DNA of 64,000 nucleotides, from the NCBI GenBank assembly GCA_963779485.1, contig CAVZYJ010000007.1, positions 62,001-126,000 of the forward strand. Reading direction: 5' to 3'. The notes under the pieces were generated by a model, which saw nothing but the letters and a program-made list of their open reading frames with translations, ran no database searches and was not told the DNA's origin. A program made the position numbers and the translations under genes. The stretch is from CAVVJA01 sp963779485. GTDB taxonomy: Bacteria > Actinomycetota > Actinomycetes > Mycobacteriales > Jatrophihabitantaceae. Positions 18,256 to 26,665 of the stretch are shown one piece after another. Within the stretch, counting starts at the first letter, position 1, and every line of letters begins with the position of its first letter.

Positions 18256-19806
18256 ATGACTCAGTTAAGTGTTCGGCGCCGGTACCTCGTCCTGGCTACC
18301 GTCTGCCTCGCCGCCTTCGCGATCAACCTCGACACGACGATCGTGAACGTGGCCCTGCCCGACCTGGGGCGGCAGCTGGCTGCGACGACCCGCGACCTCC
18401 AATGGATCGTCGACGGCTACAACCTCGCGTTCGCGGCGCTGGTCCTGACCGCCGGCTCCCTGGGCGACCGATTCGGCCGCCGACCGGCGCTGCTGCTCGG
18501 CCTGGGCGGATTCGCCGCCACCAGCGGGATCGGGGCGCTCGTCGGCTCAGCGGGCGCGCTCATCGCCGTGAGGTTCGGGATGGGTGCGTTCGCCGCGATC
18601 ATCTTCCCGACCACGTTGTCGATCATCGCCAACGCCTTCCCCGAGCGGCGCGAGCGGGCCACGGCGATCGGCATCTGGGGTGCGGTCACCGGTTTGGGCG
18701 TCGCGGTGGGTCCGGTAACGGGCGGACTCCTCCTCGCCCACTACGGTTGGCCGTCGGTGTTCATCGCTCTCGTGCCGGTCGCGCTCATCGCCATGGTCGC
18801 CACCTTCGTGCTCGTTCCCGAGTCGCGCGATCCGGAGCAGGCCCGACTCGACCCGCCGGGGCTTCTCCTGGCGTCAGCCGCGATTGGCTTGCTCGTCTAC
18901 ACCATCATCGAGGCGCCCCGCCGCGGCTGGAGCGACCCGATCACCATCTGGAGCTTCGCCCTCACCGCGATTCTTGCGGCTGGTTTCGTCGCCATCGAGC
19001 GCCACCGTCGGCAACCGATGATCGATGTGTCGTTGTTCCGCACTCCGGCGTTCTCGGCGGCGAGCGGGGCGGTCACCGTGGCGTTCTTCGCCTTGTTCGG
19101 GTTCATCTTCCTGGTGACGCAGTACATGCAGTTCATCCGCGGCTGGGGCACGCTCGCCACGGGCGTGCGCATACTGCCAGTAGCGATCACGATCGCGCTC
19201 GGGTCGGTCGGTGGCGTTGCCCTGGCCGGACGTATCGGCACCCGCGCCGTCGTCGTCACGGGCCTGCTGTTCCTCGGCGTTGCGTTCGGCTGGATCGCCG
19301 TGTCCTCGACCTTCGTGAGCTACGACCGAATCGTCGGTCAGATGGTGTTTATCGGGCTCGGCCTGGGACTCACAACAGCGCCGGCCACCGAATCCATTCT
19401 CAGCGTGTTGCCGCCGGCGAAGGCAGGCGTCGGCTCAGCCGTGAACGACGCCACCCGAGAGGCCGGAGGCACGCTCGGCGTCGCCGTACTGGGCAGCATC
19501 TTCACGTCGCTGTATGCCGATCACATCGCGTCCAGCTCCTTCGGCCGCCTGCCGCAGCCGATCGCCCAGGCCTCGCAGGAGTCGATCGCGTCCGCCCTGG
19601 GAACGGTCGGCCGGACCGTCGGCGCACCCCAGGAGGCCCTGCTGAGCGCGCTGCATACCTCGTTCATGTCCGGCTTCCATGTGGCCTGCGTCGTCGCCGC
19701 CGGCATCTGCCTGATTGGCGCGACCGGGGCGCTGGCGTTGCCCGGTCGGGCGCGGCGTTGGGCGCCGGTCAGCTCGCTACGGCAGCTTGACTCGGCTGGC
19801 GTCTGA
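18256..19806 (+). CDS. DHA2-family MFS drug efflux transporter (EmrB/QacA type)
   Basis: A 516-residue, 14-helix proton-driven efflux pump of the major facilitator superfamily. Motif D1 LDTTIVNVALPDL is in helix 1, motif A GSLGDRFGRRPALL is in the loop after helix 2, and motif C WGAVTGLGVAVGPVTGGLL is in helix 5. ATG 18256 follows a CAGGAG ribosome-binding site. Its divergent partner is a TetR repressor with a palindromic operator, so it is inducible. The substrate is unknown; such pumps export cationic drugs, dyes or endogenous metabolites. Its last 30 bases overlap the 3' end of the convergent GNAT gene. Confidence 0.93.
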   Translation: MTQLSVRRRYLVLATVCLAAFAINLDTTIVNVALPDLGRQLAATTRDLQWIVDGYNLAFAALVLTAGSLGDRFGRRPALLLGLGGFAATSGIGALVGSAGALIAVRFGMGAFAAIIFPTTLSIIANAFPERRERATAIGIWGAVTGLGVAVGPVTGGLLLAHYGWPSVFIALVPVALIAMVATFVLVPESRDPEQARLDPPGLLLASAAIGLLVYTIIEAPRRGWSDPITIWSFALTAILAAGFVAIERHRRQPMIDVSLFRTPAFSAASGAVTVAFFALFGFIFLVTQYMQFIRGWGTLATGVRILPVAITIALGSVGGVALAGRIGTRAVVVTGLLFLGVAFGWIAVSSTFVSYDRIVGQMVFIGLGLGLTTAPATESILSVLPPAKAGVGSAVNDATREAGGTLGVAVLGSIFTSLYADHIASSSFGRLPQPIAQASQESIASALGTVGRTVGAPQEALLSALHTSFMSGFHVACVVAAGICLIGATGALALPGRARRWAPVSSLRQLDSAGV

Positions 19807-20394
19807 CGTGCGCCCGCGGGGGCTCGGATCGGCTCGGAGGTCGCGGACGTAGGCGATGGTGCGAATTTTCGGCTGGCCGTCGAGGCCGAAGTAGGCGCCG
19901 AGGTCGTGATCGAACTCCGGTGCTCGGCGGTAGCCCAACCGGGCGTATAGCGCCACGGCCGCAGTCATGAAGCTCGCGGTGTGCAGCGCGAACACCGGCG
20001 CGCCGTGTTCCCGAGCGAGGCATTCGGCGGCAGCCACGAGGGCCTGGGCCACTCCGTGCCCGCGCGCCGCTGGATGTACCGCTAGGGCCCGCCCTCCGGC
20101 CCAGCCCGATGGCCAGCCGACGCCCTGGACCGAGACGTCCGGATAGAACGCTGCCGACCCGCTCACGGTGCCGTCGAGCTCGGCCACCAGCAGCTGGCCG
20201 TGGCGGGAATGTCGCTCGAAATCGAGCAGGTCAGCGACATAGCAGGCGAAGAGCGCCGATCCGGTGATGGCCTCGTACTGGGCGTACGCCGCGCGGACGA
20301 CCGCCCGGATCGCCTCGTGATCGCCCGGTCGGGCCGGTCGGAGGATCAGCCGCCCCGACGGAGCCGGGCCGCGAGTCAGGCAGGGGAGTGACAT
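19777..20394 (-). CDS. GNAT-family N-acetyltransferase
   Basis: A 205-residue acetyltransferase with the GNAT beta-alpha fold. LILRPARPGDHEAIRAVVRAAY opens the domain, LLVAELDGTVSGSAAFYPD forms the central strands, and LAVHPAARGHGVAQALV is the acetyl-CoA pyrophosphate loop (RGHGVA). HTASFMTAAVALYARLGY is the closing helix. The acceptor substrate is not predictable. The gene converges on and overlaps the MFS gene by 30 bases; the overlap appears genuine because the C-terminal extension stays in frame to a clean stop. ATG start at 20394. Confidence 0.87.
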   Translation of the reverse strand: MSLPCLTRGPAPSGRLILRPARPGDHEAIRAVVRAAYAQYEAITGSALFACYVADLLDFERHSRHGQLLVAELDGTVSGSAAFYPDVSVQGVGWPSGWAGGRALAVHPAARGHGVAQALVAAAECLAREHGAPVFALHTASFMTAAVALYARLGYRRAPEFDHDLGAYFGLDGQPKIRTIAYVRDLRADPSPRGRTSDASRVKLP

Positions 20395-20459
20395 GCCATG
20401 AGCACGACGGCCGGCTCGCGGATATTCAGGCCGGCGCTACGCTCTCGACGAGATCTGGC

Positions 20460-23069
20460 TCACACGCCACGACGTTCGTCGGCCGCATCGAAGGCGGCGA
20501 ACTTGCTCGCCGCGTCTCGGCGGCTGCGTACCCCCAACCGCAGCAGGATGGCCGAGACGTGGTGGTCGACCGTCCGGGGGGACACCACGAGCCGTGCCGC
20601 GATCTCGGCGTTCGAGATGCCGGTGCTCAGCAGCCGCAGGATCTCGACTTGCCGGTTCGTGAGACCGGCCGGGTTGGCCTCGGAGCCGGGTGGCCGGCGT
20701 CGTGGCACCTTGGCGACGCCGAGTGCCCGCACCCGACGGCGCACGATGGCCGCGGCCGGCTCCGCGCCGAGGTCGAGGAGCAGCTGCAGCGCTTCGACCG
20801 TCGCCTCCGGCTCATCCGAATCGGCGAGCTCCAGCGCCTGTTCGTACGGATTGCCGGCGCGCTCCCAGGTGGCGGCGGCTGTGTGCCAGTCGCCGCGAAG
20901 GCCCGCGGCGTATGCCGGCGGGCACCCGGGAAACGGTCGACTCGGGTGGCCGAGCCGGCTGAGGTAGCGCAACAGCTCGCCGCGCTGCAACCACAGGCCC
21001 GGGCGATCCGTGCGGTCCAGCAGCACGTCCGCAAACCGACTGGCCTCGTCCGGTCGTCCGGTCAGCCAGGCCCGTTCGATCCAGGCGAGTCCGGTCGGCA
21101 CCAGCCATTCCAGGACGTCGGACCGCTCCGCGTGCTCCACGGCCGCCGCCAGCATCGGACCGGCGTCGGCATGACCCTGCCGGACGAGCAGGCGAGCCAG
21201 CGCCGGCACGGTCTCCCGGCCGATCATGCCGAGGTCGTCCCGTCCGTCGACCATGGCCCGCAGGCCGGCCACTGCCTCGGGCCATCGTCCGGACCTGGCT
21301 ATGAGGCGATAGCTCCGGGCGTCGAGCATGTACGAGTGAACGGGGAAGTCCCGGTTCTCGCTGTAGCGCCGGGCCTGCGCGATGTAGTCGGCCGCTTCGT
21401 CGTATCGGCCGAGTCGCCACAGGCCCTCGACGAGGTTGTAGTAGCCCCGCATGACGTACTCGTGATTGTTGAGTTCCCGGGCGAGCGTGATGCTGGCCTC
21501 CAGCTCCTCCCGGCCGTCGAGCTGACCGAGTTGCAGCTGGGCCGAGCCGCGATAGTTGCGGCACAAAGCCGCGATGTCAGCGGCCGCCAACCGTTCGGCC
21601 AGCTCGAGCGCTTCGGCGAGCTTCGCCAGGCCCTCTTCCTCGCGGTCGACGACGACGAGCAACCCCCCGAGATTGAGCGTGGCCAGCGCTCGTTCGACCG
21701 AGTCGCCTGCGCCCCGCGCCAGCGCCAGGGCTTCCTCCGCCGACGCGCGGGCCGCCGACGTGTGCTCGGTGAGCCACTGCTGACGGGACAAGGCCACCAG
21801 CGCGCGAACGAGCCGCGAGCCGACCCGGACGCCTCGCCAGGCGTCGACCGCCGATGCCGCGGCCTGTACCGCCGCATGCAGTTGGTTGGAGTTCGAGAGC
21901 GACCACGCGTAGGCCTCCGTGAGCGAGGCCTGCCGGGCCAGGGGTAGCAGCCGCTTGTGGCGGAGGACCTGGGTGTAGCACAGCGCTGCCTGCCGGTGCG
22001 CACCGACCCGCGAGGCCTCGCGGGCAGCCACCGTGCCGTACCGAACGATGGCCCCCTCGTCGCCCGCACCCACGGCGTGGTGCAGCACCTGGAACGGATC
22101 GGCATCCGGGCGATTGGCCAGCAACTGCAGCACGTCGAGATTGCGGGCCAGCCGCACGCTCTCGGGCATCGACTCGTAGGCCGCGCGACGGGCCAGTTCG
22201 TGCCGGAACAGCACGATGTTCCCGCGCATCCGCAGGACACCGGACCGCTCGGCCTCGGCGATGGGCGCCGTCTCCTCGACGAGCTCGGAAAGCACGGGCA
22301 GCTCGAAGCCGGTCGGAGCCACGGCCAGGTATTCCAGCGTGGCCTGGGCGCGCGGGCTCAGCTTGCCGACGCGCGCCAGCACGGCATCGGCCACCGTCGG
22401 CGGTACGCGCAACTCGGGGGACGCCAAAACCTCGGTCACAAAGAACGGATTCCCCTCGGTGAGCCGGAACAAGGTCCCGGCATCCACCGCGGTATCGGCG
22501 GCGAGTTCGGCAACCGCGTCAGCGGTGAGCGGAAGCAATGGCAGCCGCTCGGCTCCCGCCAATCCGCCGAGCAAGCCGCGTAACGGATGGTTCGCCCCGA
22601 CCTCGGCGTCGCGGTACGTCATGATCAGGACCGCAGGAAGTTCCGGGATGCGGCGAGCCACGTGACGCACCACGTCGAGGGTGGCGCCATCGGCCCAGTG
22701 CGCGTCCTCGACGATCAGCACGGTTGGTGCGGGCGGTCTCGCCAGCTCATCGTTGACCGCGGCCAGCAGTAGCTCGGGGTCGGCCTGGTCGGCCAAGGCA
22801 CTGGCCAGCGGCCCCGGGTGCGTCCGGGCCACGTCCCGCAACGCCCCCAACGCTCGCGGGGTCAGCAGGTCTTCGCAGACACCAGCCAGGACACGAGTGC
22901 GGGCATCCAGACCGGCGACGAACGCCTGGAGCAGGGCCGTCTTGCCGATCCCCGGTTCGCCCATGACCAGGACGGTCTTCCCGTGCCCGCCACCGGCGCG
23001 TTCGACCGCCGAGTGCAGCTGATCGAGCTCCGCAGCTCGTTCGAGCAGGCGCGGCGCCACGTCGATCAT
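20460..23069 (-). CDS. LAL-type LuxR regulator with AAA ATPase domain
   Basis: An 869-residue large ATP-binding LuxR regulator. The AAA_16 ATPase comes first (Walker A GEPGIGKTALL near residue 40; Walker B VLIVEDAHWADG), then a long TPR-like helical region and a C-terminal LuxR helix-turn-helix (LTNRQVEILRLLSTGISNAEIAARL, VSPRTVDHHVSAIL). ATG 23069 (MIDVAPRLLERAAELD) is chosen because the AAA_16 family begins with this L-x-R-x-x-E motif; an upstream in-frame start at 23120 adds 17 unrelated residues. It faces an ECF sigma gene 89 bases away. Targets and ligand are unknown. Confidence 0.9.
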   Translation of the reverse strand: MIDVAPRLLERAAELDQLHSAVERAGGGHGKTVLVMGEPGIGKTALLQAFVAGLDARTRVLAGVCEDLLTPRALGALRDVARTHPGPLASALADQADPELLLAAVNDELARPPAPTVLIVEDAHWADGATLDVVRHVARRIPELPAVLIMTYRDAEVGANHPLRGLLGGLAGAERLPLLPLTADAVAELAADTAVDAGTLFRLTEGNPFFVTEVLASPELRVPPTVADAVLARVGKLSPRAQATLEYLAVAPTGFELPVLSELVEETAPIAEAERSGVLRMRGNIVLFRHELARRAAYESMPESVRLARNLDVLQLLANRPDADPFQVLHHAVGAGDEGAIVRYGTVAAREASRVGAHRQAALCYTQVLRHKRLLPLARQASLTEAYAWSLSNSNQLHAAVQAAASAVDAWRGVRVGSRLVRALVALSRQQWLTEHTSAARASAEEALALARGAGDSVERALATLNLGGLLVVVDREEEGLAKLAEALELAERLAAADIAALCRNYRGSAQLQLGQLDGREELEASITLARELNNHEYVMRGYYNLVEGLWRLGRYDEAADYIAQARRYSENRDFPVHSYMLDARSYRLIARSGRWPEAVAGLRAMVDGRDDLGMIGRETVPALARLLVRQGHADAGPMLAAAVEHAERSDVLEWLVPTGLAWIERAWLTGRPDEASRFADVLLDRTDRPGLWLQRGELLRYLSRLGHPSRPFPGCPPAYAAGLRGDWHTAAATWERAGNPYEQALELADSDEPEATVEALQLLLDLGAEPAAAIVRRRVRALGVAKVPRRRPPGSEANPAGLTNRQVEILRLLSTGISNAEIAARLVVSPRTVDHHVSAILLRLGVRSRRDAASKFAAFDAADERRGV

Positions 23070-23158
23070 CGTCGCACGTTCGAATGGGCAGGCCGACAGT
23101 TTGCAATAGGCAGCCGGCACCGATGCGGCAGCGGGCCCGGCGCTCGCACGCTCGGGGC

Positions 23159-23695
23159 ATGACCGATGACCGCTGGCTGGAAGCCGCCTACGCGTGCCAC
23201 AAACGTCGGCTGATCGCCCGGGCGATCCGCGTCGTGGTGGACCCGGATCTCGCCGAGGATGCGGTCCAGGAGGCCTTCATCCGGGCCTGGCGAGCCCGGG
23301 CAACCTTCGATCCGTCCGTCGGTCCGATCGAGAACTGGCTGCTTGCCATCACCGGCAACGTCGCCGTCGACCTGGCCCGGGCTCGGGCTCGGCGACCTTC
23401 AGTGAGCACGACTGAACCTGACTCGAATCGGCCGGCACCGAACCTCGACCCGATCGATCGGATCGTGTTGCGCGCCGAGCTGCGGCACGCCCTGCGCGAA
23501 ATCAGCGCCGACCACCGGATGGCCGTCGTCGAGGTGATCGTCAAGGACCGCCCCTACGCCGAGGTGGCCGCCGAACTGGGCGTCAACGTCGGAACGCTTC
23601 GCACCCGCGTGCACTACGGGCTCCGGCAGCTCCGCCTGATCATGCCCGGAAAGCCCCGGGTCACACCGCCGGTCTCGTACGCGGCAGCGGGCTGA
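23159..23695 (+). CDS. ECF RNA polymerase sigma factor
   Basis: A 178-residue sigma-70 protein of the extracytoplasmic function group. Region 2 is seen in DLAEDAVQEAFIRAWRAR and the NWLLAITGNVAVDLARAR segment. Region 4 is seen in YAEVAAELGVNVGTLRTRVHYGLRQLR. No anti-sigma (ZAS/RskA-like) gene follows; the next gene is a DyP peroxidase 40 bases downstream on the same strand, which may be a target or operon partner. ATG 23159 is preferred over 23084, which would add an Arg-rich stretch absent from sigma factors. Confidence 0.9.
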   Translation: MTDDRWLEAAYACHKRRLIARAIRVVVDPDLAEDAVQEAFIRAWRARATFDPSVGPIENWLLAITGNVAVDLARARARRPSVSTTEPDSNRPAPNLDPIDRIVLRAELRHALREISADHRMAVVEVIVKDRPYAEVAAELGVNVGTLRTRVHYGLRQLRLIMPGKPRVTPPVSYAAAG

Positions 23696-23735
23696 GCTCG
23701 GCCACCGGCTGATCGGCCTCGGCTACGGTTTGGCC

Positions 23736-24626
23736 GTGGCCCTCCCGCAAACCGGCATTTTCGCCCTGGGCAACCTCTCGCACAGCTACCTCGAATTCGA
23801 TCTCCTCGAAGGCGTCGAACCGACGAGCCTCGCGGGCGCGATGGCCAGCCTGACCGAGCCGCGTACGACGATGGGCGGGGTCAATCTCGTTACCGCGTTC
23901 CGGCCCGAGCTGTGGGCGACGATCGCTTCGGCGGCCTCGCCGCCCCGCGTAACCAGCTTCACCACCCCGGTGGTCGCCGCCGACGGGTACACAATGCCCG
24001 CGACTCAGCACGACGTGGCGCTCTGGATCGCCGGTGGGGCCTACGACGTCGTATTCGACGCCGCAGTCGGCATGATCACCGCGCTGAGCCAGACGGTCGT
24101 GCTCGTCGACGAGACCGTCGGCTGGTCGTATCACCGCGATCTGGATCTCACCGGCTTCATCGACGGCACGGAGAATCCCTCGCTGTCGATCGCCCCGAGG
24201 ACCGTCCTAGTACCCGAGGGATCACCGGGGGCGGGGGGCTCGGTGCTGTTGCTGCAGAAGTGGTTGCACGACGGGGCGGCCTGGACAGCGCTGGACATTG
24301 AGGATCAGGAACGGGTGATCGGCCGGACCAAGATCGACAGCATCGAGCTGACCGACCGTCCCGATGCATCTCACGTCGCGCGAACCGACCAGGACGACTT
24401 CGGCCATATCTTTCGGCGTAATACGGCGTTTGGCTCGGTACGGCAACACGGCACCATGTTCGTCGGCTTCAGCGCCGAGCAGCGGCCCCTGGCCGTGATG
24501 CTCGACAGCATGGCCGGCCTGACGAACGGCGTTCGGGACGACCTGACTCGATACAGTCGGCCCGTCACAGGCGCGTACTACTTCGTACCGTCACTGGACG
24601 ATCTCGCGGTCTTCGCTTCGACCTAG
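23736..24626 (+). CDS. DyP-type heme peroxidase
   Basis: A 296-residue dye-decolourising peroxidase. The catalytic distal motif GFIDGTENP (Asp143) and the proximal heme-ligand His (His213 in SHVAR) are both visible, as is the C-terminal GAYYFVPSLDDL. The enzyme reduces hydrogen peroxide while oxidising dyes, phenolics or porphyrin-like compounds. There is no twin-arginine signal, so it is cytoplasmic or encapsulated; no encapsulin gene adjoins it. GTG 23736 is preferred over TTG 23730. The ECF sigma gene ends 40 bases upstream, suggesting stress-linked expression. Confidence 0.93.
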   Translation: MALPQTGIFALGNLSHSYLEFDLLEGVEPTSLAGAMASLTEPRTTMGGVNLVTAFRPELWATIASAASPPRVTSFTTPVVAADGYTMPATQHDVALWIAGGAYDVVFDAAVGMITALSQTVVLVDETVGWSYHRDLDLTGFIDGTENPSLSIAPRTVLVPEGSPGAGGSVLLLQKWLHDGAAWTALDIEDQERVIGRTKIDSIELTDRPDASHVARTDQDDFGHIFRRNTAFGSVRQHGTMFVGFSAEQRPLAVMLDSMAGLTNGVRDDLTRYSRPVTGAYYFVPSLDDLAVFAST

Positions 24627-24659
24627 TGTCGCGCTAGCGTCACAGCCTTGGTCCTCGCT

Positions 24660-24674
24660 GTCCAAGATCACGAT
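24660..24674 (+). repeat. Possible half-copy of the palindromic element
   Basis: GTCCAAGATCACGAT matches the right arm of the dispersed palindrome, but the left arm is missing (only AGCCTTGG upstream). It lies in the gap between the DyP stop and the next start. It may be a decayed copy or chance. Confidence 0.35.
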
Positions 24675-24841
24675 CGAAGACGCTGTACAGGCCCTGGCGC
24701 GTCAAAGTGAGGCACCTGGGTGGCCGCCGTGTGCGAGAATGTCGCCTGGGGCAAGCTGGAGCGCGTGGCGTCACCCGGCGGCGGCCGGTGACAACTCGGT
24801 TGCGCAGGAAGTCGGCCGCCTGAGAGTGATCAACGCAGGCC

Positions 24842-25315
24842 GTGTCCGAGACCGTCGTATGCCCGCTGTGTGGCACCGAGAACGTGCACCGCGCGTCGAT
24901 GTGTGCCTGGTGTGAGACGAGCCTGGCCGATGCTCGCCGTGGGGGCACGGCCAGCCGAACCGTTGCCCGTCAGCCGCGCCGGGACCTCGTCGCGGACACG
25001 CGTCGGTTCAACGACGAGATGCCCTATGGCGCCACCGATCCGATCGATCGCTGGTTGTCCGCCATCGGGAACGTTCTGGTCATCTCCACGCTGGTCTGCA
25101 TCCTGGTGGCGTGTCCCATCGCAGTCGCCATGTTGCTGAACAAGCAGCAGGCAGTGGACACCGCGGGCGCCTACTATTCCGGTTCGCCGGCCCGCTCATC
25201 GAGCGAATTCCCGAGCTACGGGGCCCTGAGCATCATTCCGTCGCTCACCTTCGCGCTCGCCATCTATCTGCTCTTCCGATGGGTTACTCGCCTGCCCAGG
25301 GAGGACGACTGGTAG
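24842..25315 (+). CDS. Zinc-ribbon membrane protein of unknown function
   Basis: A 157-residue protein that starts with a four-cysteine zinc ribbon (CPLCGTENVH...CAWCETSL, residues 7-25). A basic linker, a first hydrophobic helix (about residues 79-98), a Gly/Ser-rich loop and a second helix (about 130-145) follow. Zinc-ribbon plus two-helix membrane proteins are common in actinobacteria and mostly uncharacterised. GTG start at 24842. The adjacent DyP gene is on the same strand but 215 bases away. Confidence 0.7.
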   Translation: MSETVVCPLCGTENVHRASMCAWCETSLADARRGGTASRTVARQPRRDLVADTRRFNDEMPYGATDPIDRWLSAIGNVLVISTLVCILVACPIAVAMLLNKQQAVDTAGAYYSGSPARSSSEFPSYGALSIIPSLTFALAIYLLFRWVTRLPREDDW

Positions 25316-25618
25316 ATCGGCGGCCGCCCTCCGCAAGCGTCACGGCTTCCCCGGCCCGGCCGCGGCACGAGCGAGACGTGCCTATGCCGCTCGACCAGGC
25401 GGCCGCCGTCGAGTCGGCGTAGCGTGGCTGCTTGCGGCCGTCGACCGCTACATTTGGCGGCTGGGGAAACGCCGCCGGCCGCGTTACTGACGACGCGGCT
25501 CGCCGACGGCCATTCAGACGTCGGCTGAAGGGTGTCGACTAGCATGTGGACTCGCCTACCTGGCTCCACGGCGACTCGATCGTCGCGTTGAGACAGTCGG
25601 AAAGCCATGGGAGGAAGC

Positions 25619-26665
25619 GTGACAAAGCTGTCGCCCGACGCGACCTTGCGGCAAGGTGGGGACCTTCGTGGTTTGTCCGCCGACCGCGCTTACCTGGACT
25701 TGGGCACGTGCGTCAACCGTTATGGCCCGCCGCCCGGCGTTGCCGACAGTTTGCGAGAGCTTGACATAACGCGCCTCCGGCCCCATCCGTACGATGCCGA
25801 ACAGATGTTCACCTCCGCGTACGCGCAGTACCTCGGCGTGCTGGCCGAGGAGCTCGTCGCCGGTCGCGGAATTACCGAGTTCATCTGCCTGCTCGGTCGG
25901 CTGCTCCCCACCGACCGGGTGGCCGTCGTCGTTCCCGACTACACCGACAGCATTCGCTCGTTCCGGAACCACCTGGCCGCTCCGGACGGTGCGAGCGACA
26001 CCCCCGAGACTCGCTTGGCTCGCATCGCCGAAGGCATGGCGAAGTACGACTACGTCGTGGTGTCCAATCCGAACAACCCGCTCGGCATCTATATCCCGCT
26101 CGCCGACCTGACCGCGGTCTGCCGGGCTCATCCGCGCTCGACGCTCATCGTCGACGAGGCCTACGTCGACTTCACCACTGACGGTGTGCAGCAATCGATG
26201 ATCTTCGCCGGCGTGCCGAATGTCGTCGTGTTGCTGTCGCCGAACAAGCTGTTCGGCATCGCCGGGACGAGAACCGGAGCACTGTGGAGCGCCAGTCCGG
26301 CCCTGCGTGAGCGCGTCGCCGCCGAACGGCTGAACTGGCCCCTATCGTATTTGGACGCCGTGGTGTCGAGTTCGGCCTTGCGATCGCCGGACTGGGTCGC
26401 GATGACGAGAAACCGCTTGCTCACGACGGCGGCCGAGATGGAGAGTCTGCTGCGGAAGAGATTTTCCGGGGTGGTGACCGACGTGCCCGTGCACTACCGC
26501 TTCGTGGCCACCGACGATGCGGTCGATGTGCATGCCGGTCTGGCCGAGGCCGGAATCGCCGTGCGGGTGTTCTCCAACAAGCAACGGGGACGAGTCTCTG
26601 GCCTCCGGATCACCGCGCCGCGGGACGACGAGTTCCACCAGCTGGCCGCGGCATTGAGTGGATGA
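25619..26665 (+). CDS. HisC/CobD-like class I/II PLP aminotransferase
   Basis: A 348-residue fold-type I PLP enzyme resembling histidinol-phosphate aminotransferase and threonine-phosphate decarboxylase. PNNPLG contacts the cofactor, LIVDEAYVDF carries the conserved Asp and Tyr, and the Schiff-base Lys lies in LSPNKLFGIAGTRTG. GTG 25619 follows GGGAGGAA; ATG 25607 would add four residues. Its stop overlaps the MurT start (ATGA, 26662-26665), so it is the first gene of a tightly coupled trio with murT and gatD. This is not a histidine or cobalamin locus. Amination or decarboxylation of a substrate used by the MurT/GatD pair is inference. Confidence 0.85.
   Translation: MTKLSPDATLRQGGDLRGLSADRAYLDLGTCVNRYGPPPGVADSLRELDITRLRPHPYDAEQMFTSAYAQYLGVLAEELVAGRGITEFICLLGRLLPTDRVAVVVPDYTDSIRSFRNHLAAPDGASDTPETRLARIAEGMAKYDYVVVSNPNNPLGIYIPLADLTAVCRAHPRSTLIVDEAYVDFTTDGVQQSMIFAGVPNVVVLLSPNKLFGIAGTRTGALWSASPALRERVAAERLNWPLSYLDAVVSSSALRSPDWVAMTRNRLLTTAAEMESLLRKRFSGVVTDVPVHYRFVATDDAVDVHAGLAEAGIAVRVFSNKQRGRVSGLRITAPRDDEFHQLAAALSG

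Noticed and set aside
20388..21947. 519-codon open frame opposite the LAL regulator
   Set aside because: Antisense shadow with Gly/Arg/Gln-rich composition and no motifs; the opposite strand is a clear LuxR regulator.
24660..24674. Full fifth copy of the palindromic element
   Set aside because: Only the right arm matches; the left arm cannot be found, so I list it only as a possible half-copy.
25316..25606. 290-base gap before the aminotransferase
   Set aside because: Checked for a riboswitch or small gene; no consistent stem set or start with ribosome-binding site found.
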